Source of the DNA: Costus lasius
Taxonomy: Eukaryota; Streptophyta; Magnoliopsida; Zingiberales; Costaceae
Reading direction: 5' to 3'
NCBI GenBank assembly: GCA_027563935.2
Contig: CM050451.1
Coordinates: 30,395,565-30,459,564, forward strand
DNA length: 64,000 bases
This document shows positions 1 to 10,964 of the stretch, in pieces. The notes beneath the pieces are model-generated. The model was not told where the DNA came from. It saw only the letters and a program-made list of their open reading frames with translations, and made no database searches. Each line of letters opens with the position of its first letter. Position 1 is the stretch's first letter. Made by a program: the position numbers and the translations under genes.

Positions 1-2723
1 AATTGTCCAGTTCTAATACAAGTCCAGATGGTAAAGAGATGTAATAAACTCCTACAGCAACAGCAGCAACCCGTGCCCCGTTTCCAACTCGTAGGTCCAC
101 CTCATGCTGTCCCACCTGTCTTCTTCTCTTGAGTTCCTGTACATTTGAACAAATGTGAACTCCACATGCAGTGTCCAACACCCATGATATAGAAGAAGAA
201 AACATGACCTCAGTCACAAAAATACCTGAGCCAGAAGCGGAAGAATTGCTTCCCTTCTTATCTCCTTGGAGCGCTTTACAGTCCTTTTTCCAGTGACCCA
301 GCTGGCCACAGTGGAAACATCTGTATTCCTTCGACCGCTTAACCTTTTGCTTCAGAGCCTTGTTGTAGTTCTTGACAGGGGCTTTGCCCTTCTTCCCCTT
401 CCTTTTGTTCCTTGCAGGAATCATCAAGACAGAGGATGAAGGCTTTCCCTTTAGAGTCTCCTCTATAGTCAAGAGCATATTCAGCAACTCTGCCGGCGTA
501 CAGTCGATCTTGTTCATATTAAAATTAATGATGAACGGATCGAAAGAAGCCGGGAGAGACTGCAAAATAATATCTACAGCAAGCTCCTGATTGATGGTGT
601 GTCCCAGTTTCTCTAGAGCCCTTTGTGCCCAATCATCTTGAGCACATGAGCTCCCACTGGACTGTTGGGGTATGCCCTTAAGGCTAATGTTTGAGGCCTT
701 GGGATTCTATCAGTTTCATGTATATAAACTCTTATGTTTATAAAGGCAATGGTTGTTATTCAGTATGTTTCATTGTCTGCTGCAATAAGTGTACTTCTGA
801 ATAATGTCTCAAAGCTGTTCAGCTAGGCTGACATGCTCTATGTCCTTAGTCGAGATATCTTGGTGAACATGAGACAGCCTTGATATGATTGAGACTAATA
901 TGTGTTCTAATCTTATAGGATGCTTCGAGCATGGAATAAGATGTAGACTCATGGGTACATTGGATGTACTGGACAGACCCTACTAGGATATTCAATTGCT
1001 TGTCACAATGTGAATAATCCTTGTTTGCGACAAGTGGCACATGTCCTCTGACTTGAGATCACTTGTGTTTCTAAATGATAATTGTCATTGTTTTGAGGTA
1101 GTTCAATATCATTTGAAACATAATGGTTATAGACTATCTTGGATAATGATCATGAGTCAGGTTAGGACACTAGTGATAGATATAGGATTGCCGTCTCCTT
1201 GTTTAAGGAGTGAGATGTTCTAAAGGGGCCCCCCTGGATGAGATGATTGAGAAAGTGTATGGCCATACCCAGGTGACTATGTTCATCTGATCTAATCATG
1301 CTCATCATATTGGAGCTACAGGCTTGACACGCTTGTCCAATAAGAACATCCAGTGGCAAAGGAATCATGTATGCCTAGTGAGTTGATTCACACTTGTGCT
1401 GTTGTTTGGGTGTGGTCTTGGAAGACTCTTTCCTTTATATCGGGAGACAGTGATGTGTTGCTAGATACCCCTCACTGATCGTGATGACGTAAGTTATCGT
1501 TACCGACATTTAAAGGAAACCCTCAGGGTCGCACAATTTGATGATATGGCTTACTTAAGTCAGATCATGTGGACTGAATTATTTGGGTTCAGTTTAAAGG
1601 GATTGTAATCTCTGATTATAAGTGAGATCTGGTCTGATCATGTTTGATTGATTAGGGCTTGAGATCGGTAAGCTTTGATCGAGAGAGTTGATGCTAGATC
1701 GGTGAGATCAGGAGCATCAAGAGATGAACGGTTAGATCTGAAACCTTAGGGTTTACAATGGTCTAGATCAAATCGCTTGGCTTGATTGGTCTTTGAACCA
1801 AATCGATATTGAACCAACTCATTGAATGAGCGCATGGTTCAAAGGGGGTGAGAGAAATGCGTTGGGGTAAACCCATGAACGCATAAACGTTGGGCGGTTA
1901 CTATTTTTGGTTTTCCAAAATTAGAGTAACGCACTACACGTTGGAGTGTAACGCTCTCTCTCGTTTGGATCACCTCACGTCGCCTCTTCTCTTGGGTGAA
2001 GAACACTTGACGAAAGAAGGAGGTCTCGGCAAGCAAGCAAGAAACTCTCTTCTCATCCTCTTCACACGACAAGAACTCCTTAGAACCTTGCTAGCACAAG
2101 GAGCACTAAGGGAGTAGGCGACATCTTTTGTGTGCGCACCATTTGGAGGAGAAGCGCTTGAGTCTCTTCTTCCTGGACGCCATCCAAGCAATGGCTTTGG
2201 TAAGAATCAATTCCTTGATTCTTGTTTACAATCGTTTATAGTTGATCATATAACTGCAAAGATCCTAGAAACCCCCTTTCCGCTGCATGAAAACCTTCAT
2301 ATGCGCCTATCTAGGGTTGCGCTCCCCCTTGAAGGGGACCTAACATGGACTCCCTTCAGCCAGTTTGCTCTGAAAGAAAAGTTTAGTCAAATTGTAGCGT
2401 TCAGTCCTCGCCTGTGTAGCATACAGCAACTTGAGGTTTGCTATAATTTCTATAGCAGAGAGATCCTCATGCTGACGCTGCAGCTGTGGCGTCATAGACG
2501 CAAGCATCAGGCAAGCAACATCAATGCTATCATTGACATGCTTCTCATAAGCTTCGCGAACCGCCCTTGCGGCGTTCGGAGCGGGTTGAGGTGGTATAGC
2601 CGTCTCGAGGACATACAGTTTCCTCTCAGCCTTAAGAACAATCTTAAGGTGTCCGTACCAGTCTGAGAAGTTTGGCCCAGCAAACTTCTCCCTTTCCAGT
2701 AGGGATCGCACATTGAAATTCGT
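1..2723 (-). pseudogene. Broken copia gag-protease fragment of element D, split by a solo LTR
   Basis: Homologous to the N-terminal third of the 1294-codon polyprotein in A, B and C. The part at 2346-2723 covers the gag N-terminus (LLEREKFAG, WYGHLKIVLKAERKLYVLE). The part at 1-662 covers the rest of gag, the CCHC zinc knuckle (CFHCGQLGHWKKDC type, around 290-330) and the start of the aspartic protease. Three lesions are visible. Solo LTR S1 separates the parts. One base is missing near 619-624 compared with the other copies, which shifts the frame. The codon at the usual gag start (2721-2723) is ACG, and an in-frame stop lies a few codons upstream. The same ACG is present in element E. It is not expected to yield a full product. 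Confidence 0.85.
663..2345 (+). repeat. Solo LTR S1 of the main copia family
   Basis: 1683 bp, starting TGTTGGGGTATGCCC and ending CCTAACA, flanked by a perfect 5-bp TSD TGGAC (658-662 and 2346-2350). No internal region is attached, so this is a solo LTR left by recombination between two LTRs of a former full copy, in opposite orientation to host element D. It holds the family TATA-like motif (TTTATAT near 1434) and the downstream hairpin (1483-1498, one G-T wobble). Its end, CCTAACA, differs from the TTCA ends of the other main-family copies. Confidence 0.95.
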
Positions 2724-4536
2724 GGTGTTCGTTGCTGCAGGTATCTACAACAATGCAAGAACAGCAAGGTCAGTATCAATGTTAGAATCAATCCAGGACT
2801 TAAGGAAGATTCTTTTCTCACTATTTTATCTGGCTGAAAAATCCAGCAAAACAGCCCGAAAGAGTAAATCTCTTTTAGTGAGATGGGATCCAGATTTCAT
2901 ACTTGGTCTCCGCGTCCCGCTCAGGCGAGATAAGTTGCACAGAGAGTACAAGCATTAATTTCTGGTAGGCAATCCCAGCCAATCGTCAACCCGTGCGATT
3001 CTCCTTCATCTGGGCGATCCAGCCGACTGTGCCAACTGAGTTGGTACAACACAATCTCTGACCCCACAGATGGCTGCCTCCATATAGCTAACATATGCGC
3101 CATATGTAGCCTACATGGTCAAGCTGACCCAACCTACTCCCTGGACCACCACGTGCTATGCTGAGCAACGAGAAGCGATAAATCCCTTCCCTGTAACACG
3201 CAGGAGTAATCCCGCACCGTCTGAAGATAGATGGGCGTGCCCACTGAGTGGGTACAACACGGCCCCAACGATAGTCAGAATAGTGAGGTTTCGCGTCAGA
3301 AGGCTCGATATTTCAGCGTTGGATTTTAACGGTCCTTTTATCTTCTCAACTATCATACAAATCCTATGGTGATCGCAGAAGATTAAATCATGCAGTTCTA
3401 ATTATTTAAACAATAAATAGAAAGCATGCTGATCTTATGTGGTAAAAGCCCAACAAGCCTAGGTAAGACCTTAATTTAACTTAAGTCTTCACATGAGCTG
3501 TTCATGGGCCTTTTGCATTCTTCCGGCCCAAATCAGGGCCCAAGCGCTCACTGCAGCTCAGGTGCGCCCACCAGGTAAATGCGCCTGTCCTAGAGTCGAA
3601 CCCTAGACCTCCCACCTGGTCAAGCCTCTGCTGCATGCGCCTCTGCCAAGTGTGCTCTGTGCTCATGTCTGATTAAAATTACACTTTAATCTATCTAGAC
3701 ATGATTGACACGCAGGTCAATTACACTTTATAAATTAAATAAAATGTGATGCGCAGATCACAGTAAATAATTTACATTTATTAACCAGGCACGCAGGCCC
3801 CAGCACAGCACACATTAAAACGGGCAGCCCACATAAGATTAAATAAACATTCATCATGTATACAATCAACATGTGATCCAAACATGAAAATAAAATTTTT
3901 GAAAACCCATTGGCATCAATTTTATTTTCCTTATGTGCCCTACTACCTTACAACGGTCCATTACTAGGGATCCACTCATCAGTCCTAGTCAGATCCACCT
4001 CCCTTACATGCACCAAGTCCTAATTGACTTGAGTCGACCAAATGGTCAACCATGCATGGGCCAAGGGCTGAACGACCTCATGAGTTCTGGCAAGCGGGTG
4101 TGACCCCGGGCCTAACTCATGCGCGTTCACAGGTTGTCTCAACCAGACATCGCTACACGCCTGTCTGCAGTCGACCTATAGCCACCTCGTGCTTGCGCAC
4201 AGGTGCCATCTGGTCGACCCATCTAGGCTGTCAGATAGTCTGATCAGACTGTTTGGATCTTAACTAGATGATGACTTCAACCCTAATAACCCATCTAAGG
4301 TTTTATAGCAGGCGCCGCTTAGATCTAATGGTCAGCGTGCAGATGATTTTGTTTTAACGAAAAACAGTCAACCACAATATGAAACATGCGCCACCTTCAT
4401 ACATGCGCCAACATGAATATACAACATGTAATTTTTCGCATGTAACATATAGATCTATCTATGTTGTGCAAACATGGATCACAACAGCATCAAGCAATCA
4501 TAAAAACATGCATAAAACCTCGCTCTGATACCAAAT
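2724..4536 (-). other. Untranslated leader of element D
   Basis: About 1.8 kb between the PBS and gag. No convincing coding sequence. It contains both family hairpins described under element A: HP1 at 3236-3261 (CGTG/CACG outer stem, CCCA/TGGG inner stem) and HP2 at 3025-3056 (GACTGTG with CACAATC read on the plus strand, one wobble; CCAA/TTGG inner stem). The stretch 3400-4500 is AT-rich with repeated ATGCGCCAAC-like words and no other recognised feature. Confidence 0.8.
4522..4533 (-). promoter_or_regulatory. Primer-binding site of element D
   Basis: The plus strand reads GCTCTGATACCA, the complement of TGGTATCAGAGC, which pairs with the 3' end of plant initiator tRNA-Met (established for copia elements). 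It lies 3 bases from the LTR edge; other copies have 2, because D has one extra A. Confidence 0.9.
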
Positions 4537-6204
4537 TGAAAGTCCCCTAACATGGGGGCGAAACCCTAATAGGCGCATGCAGAGGATTTAACGCAGCGGA
4601 ATAGGTTTCTAGATCGATGCATGCAGTATGATCAACTTTAAATTTTCATATACATGAGGATCGATTCTTACCAATGCCATTTCTTGGATGGCGTCTAGGA
4701 AGAAGAGAGTCGAATGCTTCTCCTCCAAATGGTACGCACACAAGGTGATGTCGCCTACTCCTTTTTGATCCTTGTGCTAGCAAGGTTCTCCAAAGGTCCT
4801 TGTCGTATGGAAGGGAAGAGAAGACAACTTTGCTTGGCGAAACCTCTCCCTTGTCATCTCAACTTCTCCTCTCGAGAATGTGTGTAGAGACCAAGCCAAA
4901 GAGGCGACAAGAGGCGTGAAAAAGAGAACGTGAGGCGTGCCCACGTTTAGAGACATGTTTTCTAAAAATAGAAAAATCTCAACTTGTGATGCGACCATGG
5001 GTTTACCCCAATCGCAAATTCCTCTCCTCTTGAACCATGCGCTCACTTGATGAGCCGGTTCAATTTGGTCTGGTTCAAAGACCAATTAACCCAAGCAATT
5101 TGGTCTAGATCACAATAAACCCTAAGGCTCCAGATCTAACCGTTCATCTCTTGATGCTCCTGATCTCACTGATCTAGCATCCATTCTCTCAATCAAAGCT
5201 TACCGATCTCAAGCCCTAATCAATCAAACATGATCAGACCAGATCTCACTTACAATCAGAGTTTAAATCCCTTTAAACTGAACCCAAACAATTCAGTCCA
5301 CACGATCTGACTTAAGTAAGCCATATCATCAAATTGTGCGACCCTAAGGGTTTCCTTTAAATGTCGGTAACGACAACTTACGTTATCACGATCAGTGAGG
5401 GGTATCTAGCAACACATCACTGTCTCCCGATATAAAGGAAAGAGTCTTCCAAGACTACACCCAAACCACAGCACAAGTGTGAATCCACTTCACTAGGCAT
5501 ACATGTTTCCTTTGCCACTGGATGTTCTTATTGGACAAGCGTGTCAAGCCTGTAGCTCCAATATGATGAGAATGATTAGATCAGATGAACATAGTCACCT
5601 GGGTATGGCCATACACTTTCTCAATCATCTCATCCAGGGGGCCCCTATAGAACATCACACTCCAAACTAGGAGACGGCAATCCTTTATCTATCACTAGCA
5701 CCCTAACATGACTCATGCTCATCATCCAAGATAGTCTATAACCATTATGTTTCAAATGCTATTGAACTACCTCAAAACAATGCCAATCATCATTTAGAAA
5801 CACAAGTGATCTCAAGTCAGAGGAAGTATGCCACTTGTTTGCATACAAGGATTATTCACATTGTGACAAGCAATTGAATATCCTAGTAGGGTCTGTCCAG
5901 TACATCCAATGTACCCATGAGTCTACATCTTATTCCATGCTCGAAGCATCCTATAAGATTAGAACACATATTAGTCTCAATCATATCAAGGCTGTCTCAT
6001 GTTCACCAAGATATCTCGACTAAGGACAAAAGTGCATGTCAGCCAAGCTGAACAGCATTGAGACATTATTCAGAAGTATATGTATTGCAGCAGATAATAT
6101 AACAACATGAATAACAACTATTGCCTTTATAAACATAGAGTTTATACATGATACTGATATAATCCCAAGGCCTCAAACATTAGCCTTAAGGGCATACCCC
6201 AACA
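4537..6204 (-). repeat. 5' LTR of element D
   Basis: 1668 bp. On the plus strand it opens TGAAAGTCCCC and ends CATACCCCAACA, the reverse complement of a TG...CA LTR. The LTR hairpin is at 5372-5387 with one T-G wobble. The partner LTR is beyond the left edge. Confidence 0.93.
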
Positions 6205-9200
6205 GTAGAGACATGGATGACCAATAGTAGGATTTGCCCCTTCCTTATTGGAAGCATAATATCCACTCGGGGTGCCCCACCTTATTGGTGCATGACAGGA
6301 ATGTGTGGCCACACTTGTTGAGTCATGACCAATGCATTGGATTAATAAACTTGAGACTAATCCAATGGCAGGATATCAGTTTAGGCAAAGGGATCTATAA
6401 TGCAATGGGAATCCTCGTTGCTTGTTAGGAGTTATTGCCATAATGACTTAAGTCCTATGACATGGGTAGTAGTGATGTGTTGCTAGATACCCCTCACTAC
6501 TTATGATGTTTACATCATTGCCATCGTCATATGGATCCTACGGGGTCACACGCAATAGACTCTTGACGTTGCTTTAATCAGAAGCCTTATGATCAAGTTA
6601 TTGGATAACTTGGATCAATTTGGAAGATTTCATCAGCGCCAATGGGCCTGATGAGTTGGAAGAAAGTTATTGGAGCCAAACTTCATTTTTGGCAGGTTGA
6701 CCCAAAATTGACCTAGATTGGTCACGTTTGGATTAGGGTTGCATTGGGTTGTATCCAATGGCTTAATCAACCCATGCCATGAAGTTTGGGCTAGCTCATT
6801 ATCCAATGAGGCCCAATAACTAGTTGTCAAGAAGAGGTATAAGCAAATAAGGGTATAATGGGGAAGAGTTTCACCCCATTGGCGCCAAGGGCATAATGGG
6901 GTGAAGTGGGCGCATGTTGCTTCATAAGGAAGCATTAGGCGCCTCCCCCTTTGTTCCTTGGATGGAAACCTTGCCTCTATGGCAAGGGTTGGGGCTGATA
7001 TGGCTTGAAAACTCTTTTGGAAAGAGCTTGGGCGCATATTGTTGGGGTATGCCCTTAAGGCTAATGTTTGAGGCCTTGGGATTGTATCAGTATCATGTAA
7101 TAAACTCTTATGTTTATAAAGGCATGGTTGTTATTCAGTTTGTTACATTATCTGCTGTAATAAGTATACTTCTGAATAACGTCTCAAAGCTGTTCAGCTG
7201 GGCTGACATGCAGTGAAGTCCTTAGTCGAGATATCTTGGTGAACATGAGACAGCCTTGATATGGTTAAGACTAATATGTGCTCTAATCTTATAGGATGCT
7301 TCGAGCATGGAATAAGATGTAGACTCATGGGTACATTGGATGTACTGGACAGACCCTACTAGGATATTCAATTGCTTGTCACAATGTGAATAATCCTTGA
7401 ATGCGACAAGTGGCACATTTCCTCTGACTTGAGATCACTTGTGTTTTCTAAATGATGATTGTCATTGTTTTGAGGTAGTTCAATATCATTTGAAACATAA
7501 TGGTTATAGACTATCTTGGATGGTGAGCTTGAGTCAGGTTAGGGCATTAGTGATAGACAAAGGATTGCCGTCTCTATAATTGGAGTGTGATGTTCTAAAG
7601 GGGCCCCCTGGATGAGATGATTGAGAAAGTGTATGGCCATACCCAGATGACTATGTTCATCTGATCTAATCATGCTCATCATATTGGAGCTACAAGCTTG
7701 ACACGCTTGTCCAATAAGAACATCCAGTGGCAAAGGAAATTTGCATGCCTTGTGAATTGGATTCACACTTGTGCTGTGGTTTGGGTGTAGTCTTGGAAGA
7801 CTCTTTCCTTTATATCGGGAGACAGTGATGTGTTGCTAGATACCCCTCACTGATCGTGATAACGTGAGTTATCGTTACCGACATTTAAAGGAAACCCTCA
7901 AGGTCGCACAAATTGATGATATGGCTTACTTAAGTCAGATCGTGTGGACTGAATTATTTGGGTTCAGTTTAAAGGGATTTAATCTCTGATTGTAAGTGAG
8001 ATCTAGTCTAATCATGTTTGATTGATTAGGGCTTGAGATCGGTAAGCTTCGATCGAGAGAATAGATGCTAGATCGGTGAGATTAGGAGCATCAAGAGATG
8101 AACGGTTAGATCTGGAACCTTAGGGTTTAATTATGATCTAGACCAGAGGGCGTGGTTTAATTTGGTATTTGAACCAAATTTAATTGAACCAGCTCATTAC
8201 TTGAGCGCATGGTTCAAAAGATCAGAGATTTGCGCTTGGGTAACTCATGGGCGTATGAGGAGAAGTGGTTTACTAATTTTAGAAGCCATGACTTCTAAAT
8301 CGTGACCACGCCTCACGTTGAGGTTATCATGCTCTATTCTCGCCTCTCACCCTTCTCTCTTTCGGCGCTTCCTTGGGTGGCGACTTCTTCACGCATTGGA
8401 GAAGGAATCGAAAAGGAGAGAACTCTCATCTCATTCCCTTCAACCGATCAAGGACCTTTTGAAGAGCTTTGCTAGCACAAAGATTCAAAGGAGCAAGCCA
8501 TATTCGTTTGTGTGCGTCACCTTTGGAGAAGGAACATTTGCGCCTTTCCTTCCAAGGCATCATCCGATCGATGGCAATGGTATGAATCTAATCTGATTTA
8601 TACATTATAAGGAGTTGATCACATGAACTTACATTCGATCTTTTGAAACCCTAAGATTCCGCTAGAAAACTTTGTTGCGCCTGCTATTAGGGTTTTCCCC
8701 CTATTGGTTCTAGGGGACTTTCACATATGACAAGTAGGGTGAGATTTATGGTAAAGTCTTGGAGACTTTCCTTACCTCATAAACCCTACATGCACCCAAA
8801 CCCTTACCCTAGCCGAATAACTCTTGCATGTTGCGCCTAGCCCTTCTTCCTTGGATGGAATGCATGCTTCTAAGGCATATCATGTGCTGATATATTGCTT
8901 GGGGCGCAAGAGAAGATCTTGGCGCATAAGGAAGGGTTGAATGGGTTTAAGGAAATGTCTTGGAGACTTTCCTTGTCGCAAACCTTTTCATCCTAGCCAT
9001 ACACTTGGCATGATCATAGCCCTTGCCCTAGCCGACTCTTGTCCTATTTATAGGACCCCTTACCGCCCCTTCTAAAGTTCGACTCCTTGGAGGTGTGAGG
9101 ACACATAGAAAGGCGTGAGCAAGGGCAAAAGGTGACAACAAAAGCATTGGCGCAACCTTCTTCCAAGTGGCCGAAAGATCTCCTCTTCTTCTTCTCCTCT

Positions 9201-9659
9201 TCTTGGCGAAAAGAGAAATTGGGCTTGGTGGCTTCTCCTTCTATTGCCGCAAGCTCTCTCCCTCTCATTGCCATTGGCGCATCTTGCCTGAAGGTGGCGC
9301 TAGCAAAGAAGAAGAGGGAAGTTCTTGGCGGCATCTTCCCTATCCCCTCCTTGGCGCAAGTTCTCCTAAAGGTGGCGCAAGTGAGGTGAAGGCTTGATTC
9401 TCTTCCCGAGGCTAGCACCAATCGTGGAAGGGAGCAACGATCAAGGAGTCGACGCGTGGATACTTGTAGAGGGCAAGCACTTGATCGTCTTCAACATGGC
9501 TTCGGCAACTAGACAAGCAAAAGAGGTACATCTCTAACACATCCTTGTGTTTTCTTTCTCGCATGGATCCTTGGGACCGGAATATGTTTCGGGTGTAATG
9601 ATTCTTCCGCTGCGTCCTGGGATTGCAAAATTTTAAATTACACCCGGTATTCCCTAACA
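6205..9659 (+). repeat. LTR of a different, older copia-like family (F), cut on the left and split by solo LTR S2
   Basis: Without S2, about 1.77 kb remain. It is not alignable by eye with the main LTR except for short pieces: the 27-base block at 6472-6498 is shared with all main-family LTRs and is followed by a hairpin of equal shape but different sequence (6503-6518). Its right end, ATTCCCTAACA at 9659, is a CA terminus, and it is followed by minus-strand pol of another family rather than a PBS, so it is a solo or 3' LTR. The left end was removed from view by insertion of D. The second half (8750-9500) is rich in GGCGC words and CTTGGAGACTTTCCTT repeats. A TATA-like palindrome GTCCTATTTATAGGAC lies at 9041-9056. 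Open frames at 9044-9421 look accidental. Confidence 0.65.
7040..8723 (+). repeat. Solo LTR S2 of the main copia family
   Basis: 1684 bp, starting TGTTGGGGTATGCCC and ending GGGGACTTTCA, with a perfect 5-bp TSD CATAT (7035-7039 and 8724-8728). No internal sequence is attached. It carries the LTR hairpin at 7858-7873 with a perfect stem and loop GTGA. Confidence 0.95.
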
Positions 9660-10025
9660 TCAGGTTGCCTAGCAACCGGTGCAGGTGGCTCAGGTTCCAT
9701 CTCCTTGTCTTGTGGCTGCACTTGGACCTCGTCCAAGTCAAACTTCCTCCCACTGACTTTTTTATGAGAAATTCTTTCTCTAGAAAGACAGCACCCCGAG
9801 CAACAAAAACTTTGTTCTCAGTGGGAACATAGAAGTAGTATCCCTTAGTTTCCTTATGATACCCCACAAAGACACATTTATCAGATCTAGGTTCTAGATT
9901 GCTAGAATTCTGACGTTTGACATAAGCCTCACATTCCCAGATCCTGATAAAAGAGAGGTTAGGGCGTCTCCCACTCCAATCGGAATCCTTTTGCTTTGAA
10001 ACTTCAGATGCAAGTTTTCCTTCAC
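9660..10025 (-). pseudogene. Copia pol scrap (integrase C-terminus to linker) of a third family
   Basis: The minus strand encodes a stretch like FIRIWECEAYV, a cysteine-rich-free linker, then CVFVGYHKETKGYYFY and KVFVARGAVFLEKEF, the hallmark block at the end of copia integrase. It is clearly different from the main family (YHKETKGYYFYVPTEN against YPKETKGYYFYDPKEN). It ends abruptly at 9659, where the F LTR begins. The right boundary is soft: recognisable similarity fades between about 9983 and 10025, before the gypsy LTR. It is a dead fragment. Confidence 0.7.
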
Positions 10026-10277
10026 CAGGTGAAGCTCTCTGTCAAATTTCGTGGCCGGGGGTGGTTTACAGGCTGAGAATCGATGAACCCTAGAAATTCC
10101 GCCTCTCCCTTAATTTCGCCATGGATGGATCCCCAAAAATTGGGGCTTTCAGTGCCTTTTTCTTCTCCTCCTTGAGACGAGTCCGCCCCTTCATTCAGAT
10201 CTCAATTTGGACTTCTGAATCAAAAGATATGGTCTTTTTAATTTTTGGGCGGAAAAATCAGAATTCCGGGTTTCAAA

Positions 10278-10675
10278 ATACGGTACCGTATCCTGAATAC
10301 GGTAGTGCCGTATTTCTTTTTGTGAGTTATGGGAAGAAAACACGGTACTGTGTAGTTTCATACGGCAGTGCCGTATTTCACCTAAAACCCTTCTGGTTGA
10401 AATTGATGGTAAATACGGTACCGTGAGAGTTTCGTGCAGAAATACGGTAGTGCCGTATTTGTGTTAGAACTTTCTGGTCAGAATCGCTACAAAATACGGT
10501 GCCGTGTATCTTCCTACGACAATGCCGTATTCTTGTCAAATCTTTCTGGTCGGAAACGCTGAAAAATATGGCACCATGTAGTTTCATACGGCAATGCCGT
10601 ATTTCACCTAAAACATCCCTTGCGAAATACAGTACCGTGACAGTTTTGCTCCAAAATACGGCAGTGCCGTATTTT
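10278..10675. repeat. Array of alternating palindromes in the gypsy LTR
   Basis: Twelve short inverted repeats built on ATACGG/CCGTAT alternate in two types. Type I is ATACGGTACCGTAT-like (perfect 14 bp at 10278-10291; degraded near 10339, 10412, 10494, 10563, 10625). Type II is ATACGGCAGTGCCGTAT-like (near 10298, 10360, 10441, 10516, 10586 and a perfect odd-centred 23-base palindrome at 10653-10675). The I/II pair recurs about every 60-80 bp, six times. Spacers differ, so this is not a simple tandem repeat. Comparable CACGG...CCGTG palindromes are known in LTRs of Athila-type elements (from memory of the family). Confidence 0.85.
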
Positions 10676-10947
10676 TGCTAGAAGATCCCTTTTGAGTTGA
10701 AATTTGATGGGTAGACTCCTCTTGATGGTTAGAATTCATTCATGCATTGAGATTGCTAAAAAACTGGTGATAATGATGCCTTTTTACCTGAAATTGATCA
10801 AAAAACCAAAGACGGTGTAGATTCCGAAGTATATGATAAAAAAAGCATAAAAACAAAGCAAGAGAGTAAGATCATGGCTCAAAAGACTACTAAATAAGTA
10901 TGAAAAACATGATGAAATTTAGAGTCATCAAACACATAAGGCTCAAA

Positions 10948-10964
10948 CTTTGCTTGTCCTCAAG
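10948..10964 (-). other. Candidate polypurine-tract region of the gypsy element
   Basis: The minus strand reads CTTGAGGACAAGCAAAG, a motif that precedes the 3' LTR in Athila/Tat-type elements. The following minus-strand sequence GATGACTC (near 10920-10935) resembles the start of such LTRs. The exact LTR edge cannot be fixed without the second LTR. Confidence 0.5.

Larger units (their letters stand above)
1..6204 (-). mobile_element. Ty1/copia element D, 3' part outside window
   Basis: Minus-strand copy of the main copia family. Reading right to left it has a complete 5' LTR (4537-6204), a PBS complement (4522-4533), a leader of about 1.8 kb, and gag up to the protease region, where the window starts. 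Solo LTR S1 (663-2345) is inserted in gag. The bases right of the LTR (GTAGA, 6205-6209) should be one copy of the TSD; the other lies outside the window. D entered the LTR of older family F. It is defective through the S1 insertion, a 1-base deletion in gag and the lack of a gag ATG. Confidence 0.9.

Noticed and set aside
846..1040. A 60-64 codon antisense frame present in every LTR copy (also near 5835, 7222, 14842, 19304, 24056, 45441, 54680, 63653).
   Set aside because: It usually opens with GTG or TTG and not ATG, a stop lies just upstream, and the block is conserved as DNA. Conservation of the LTR itself explains the shared frame.
2130..2666. 178-codon plus-strand frame.
   Set aside because: It runs across the S1/D junction and is antisense to gag.
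9044..9421. 125-codon minus-strand frame with basic and acidic runs.
   Set aside because: It lies in low-complexity GGCGC/AAGAAG-rich LTR sequence of family F, with overlapping frames on the other strand and no recognisable domain.
9663..9677. Palindrome GGTTGCCTAGCAACC next to the F LTR end.
   Set aside because: Single occurrence in a pol fragment; likely chance.
10278..10675. CRISPR-like look of regularly spaced palindromes.
   Set aside because: Two alternating motifs, unequal spacers, no cas genes, and a plant retrotransposon context.
10121..10681. Several frames across the palindrome array.
   Set aside because: They are generated by the repeated ATACGG motifs; no domain.
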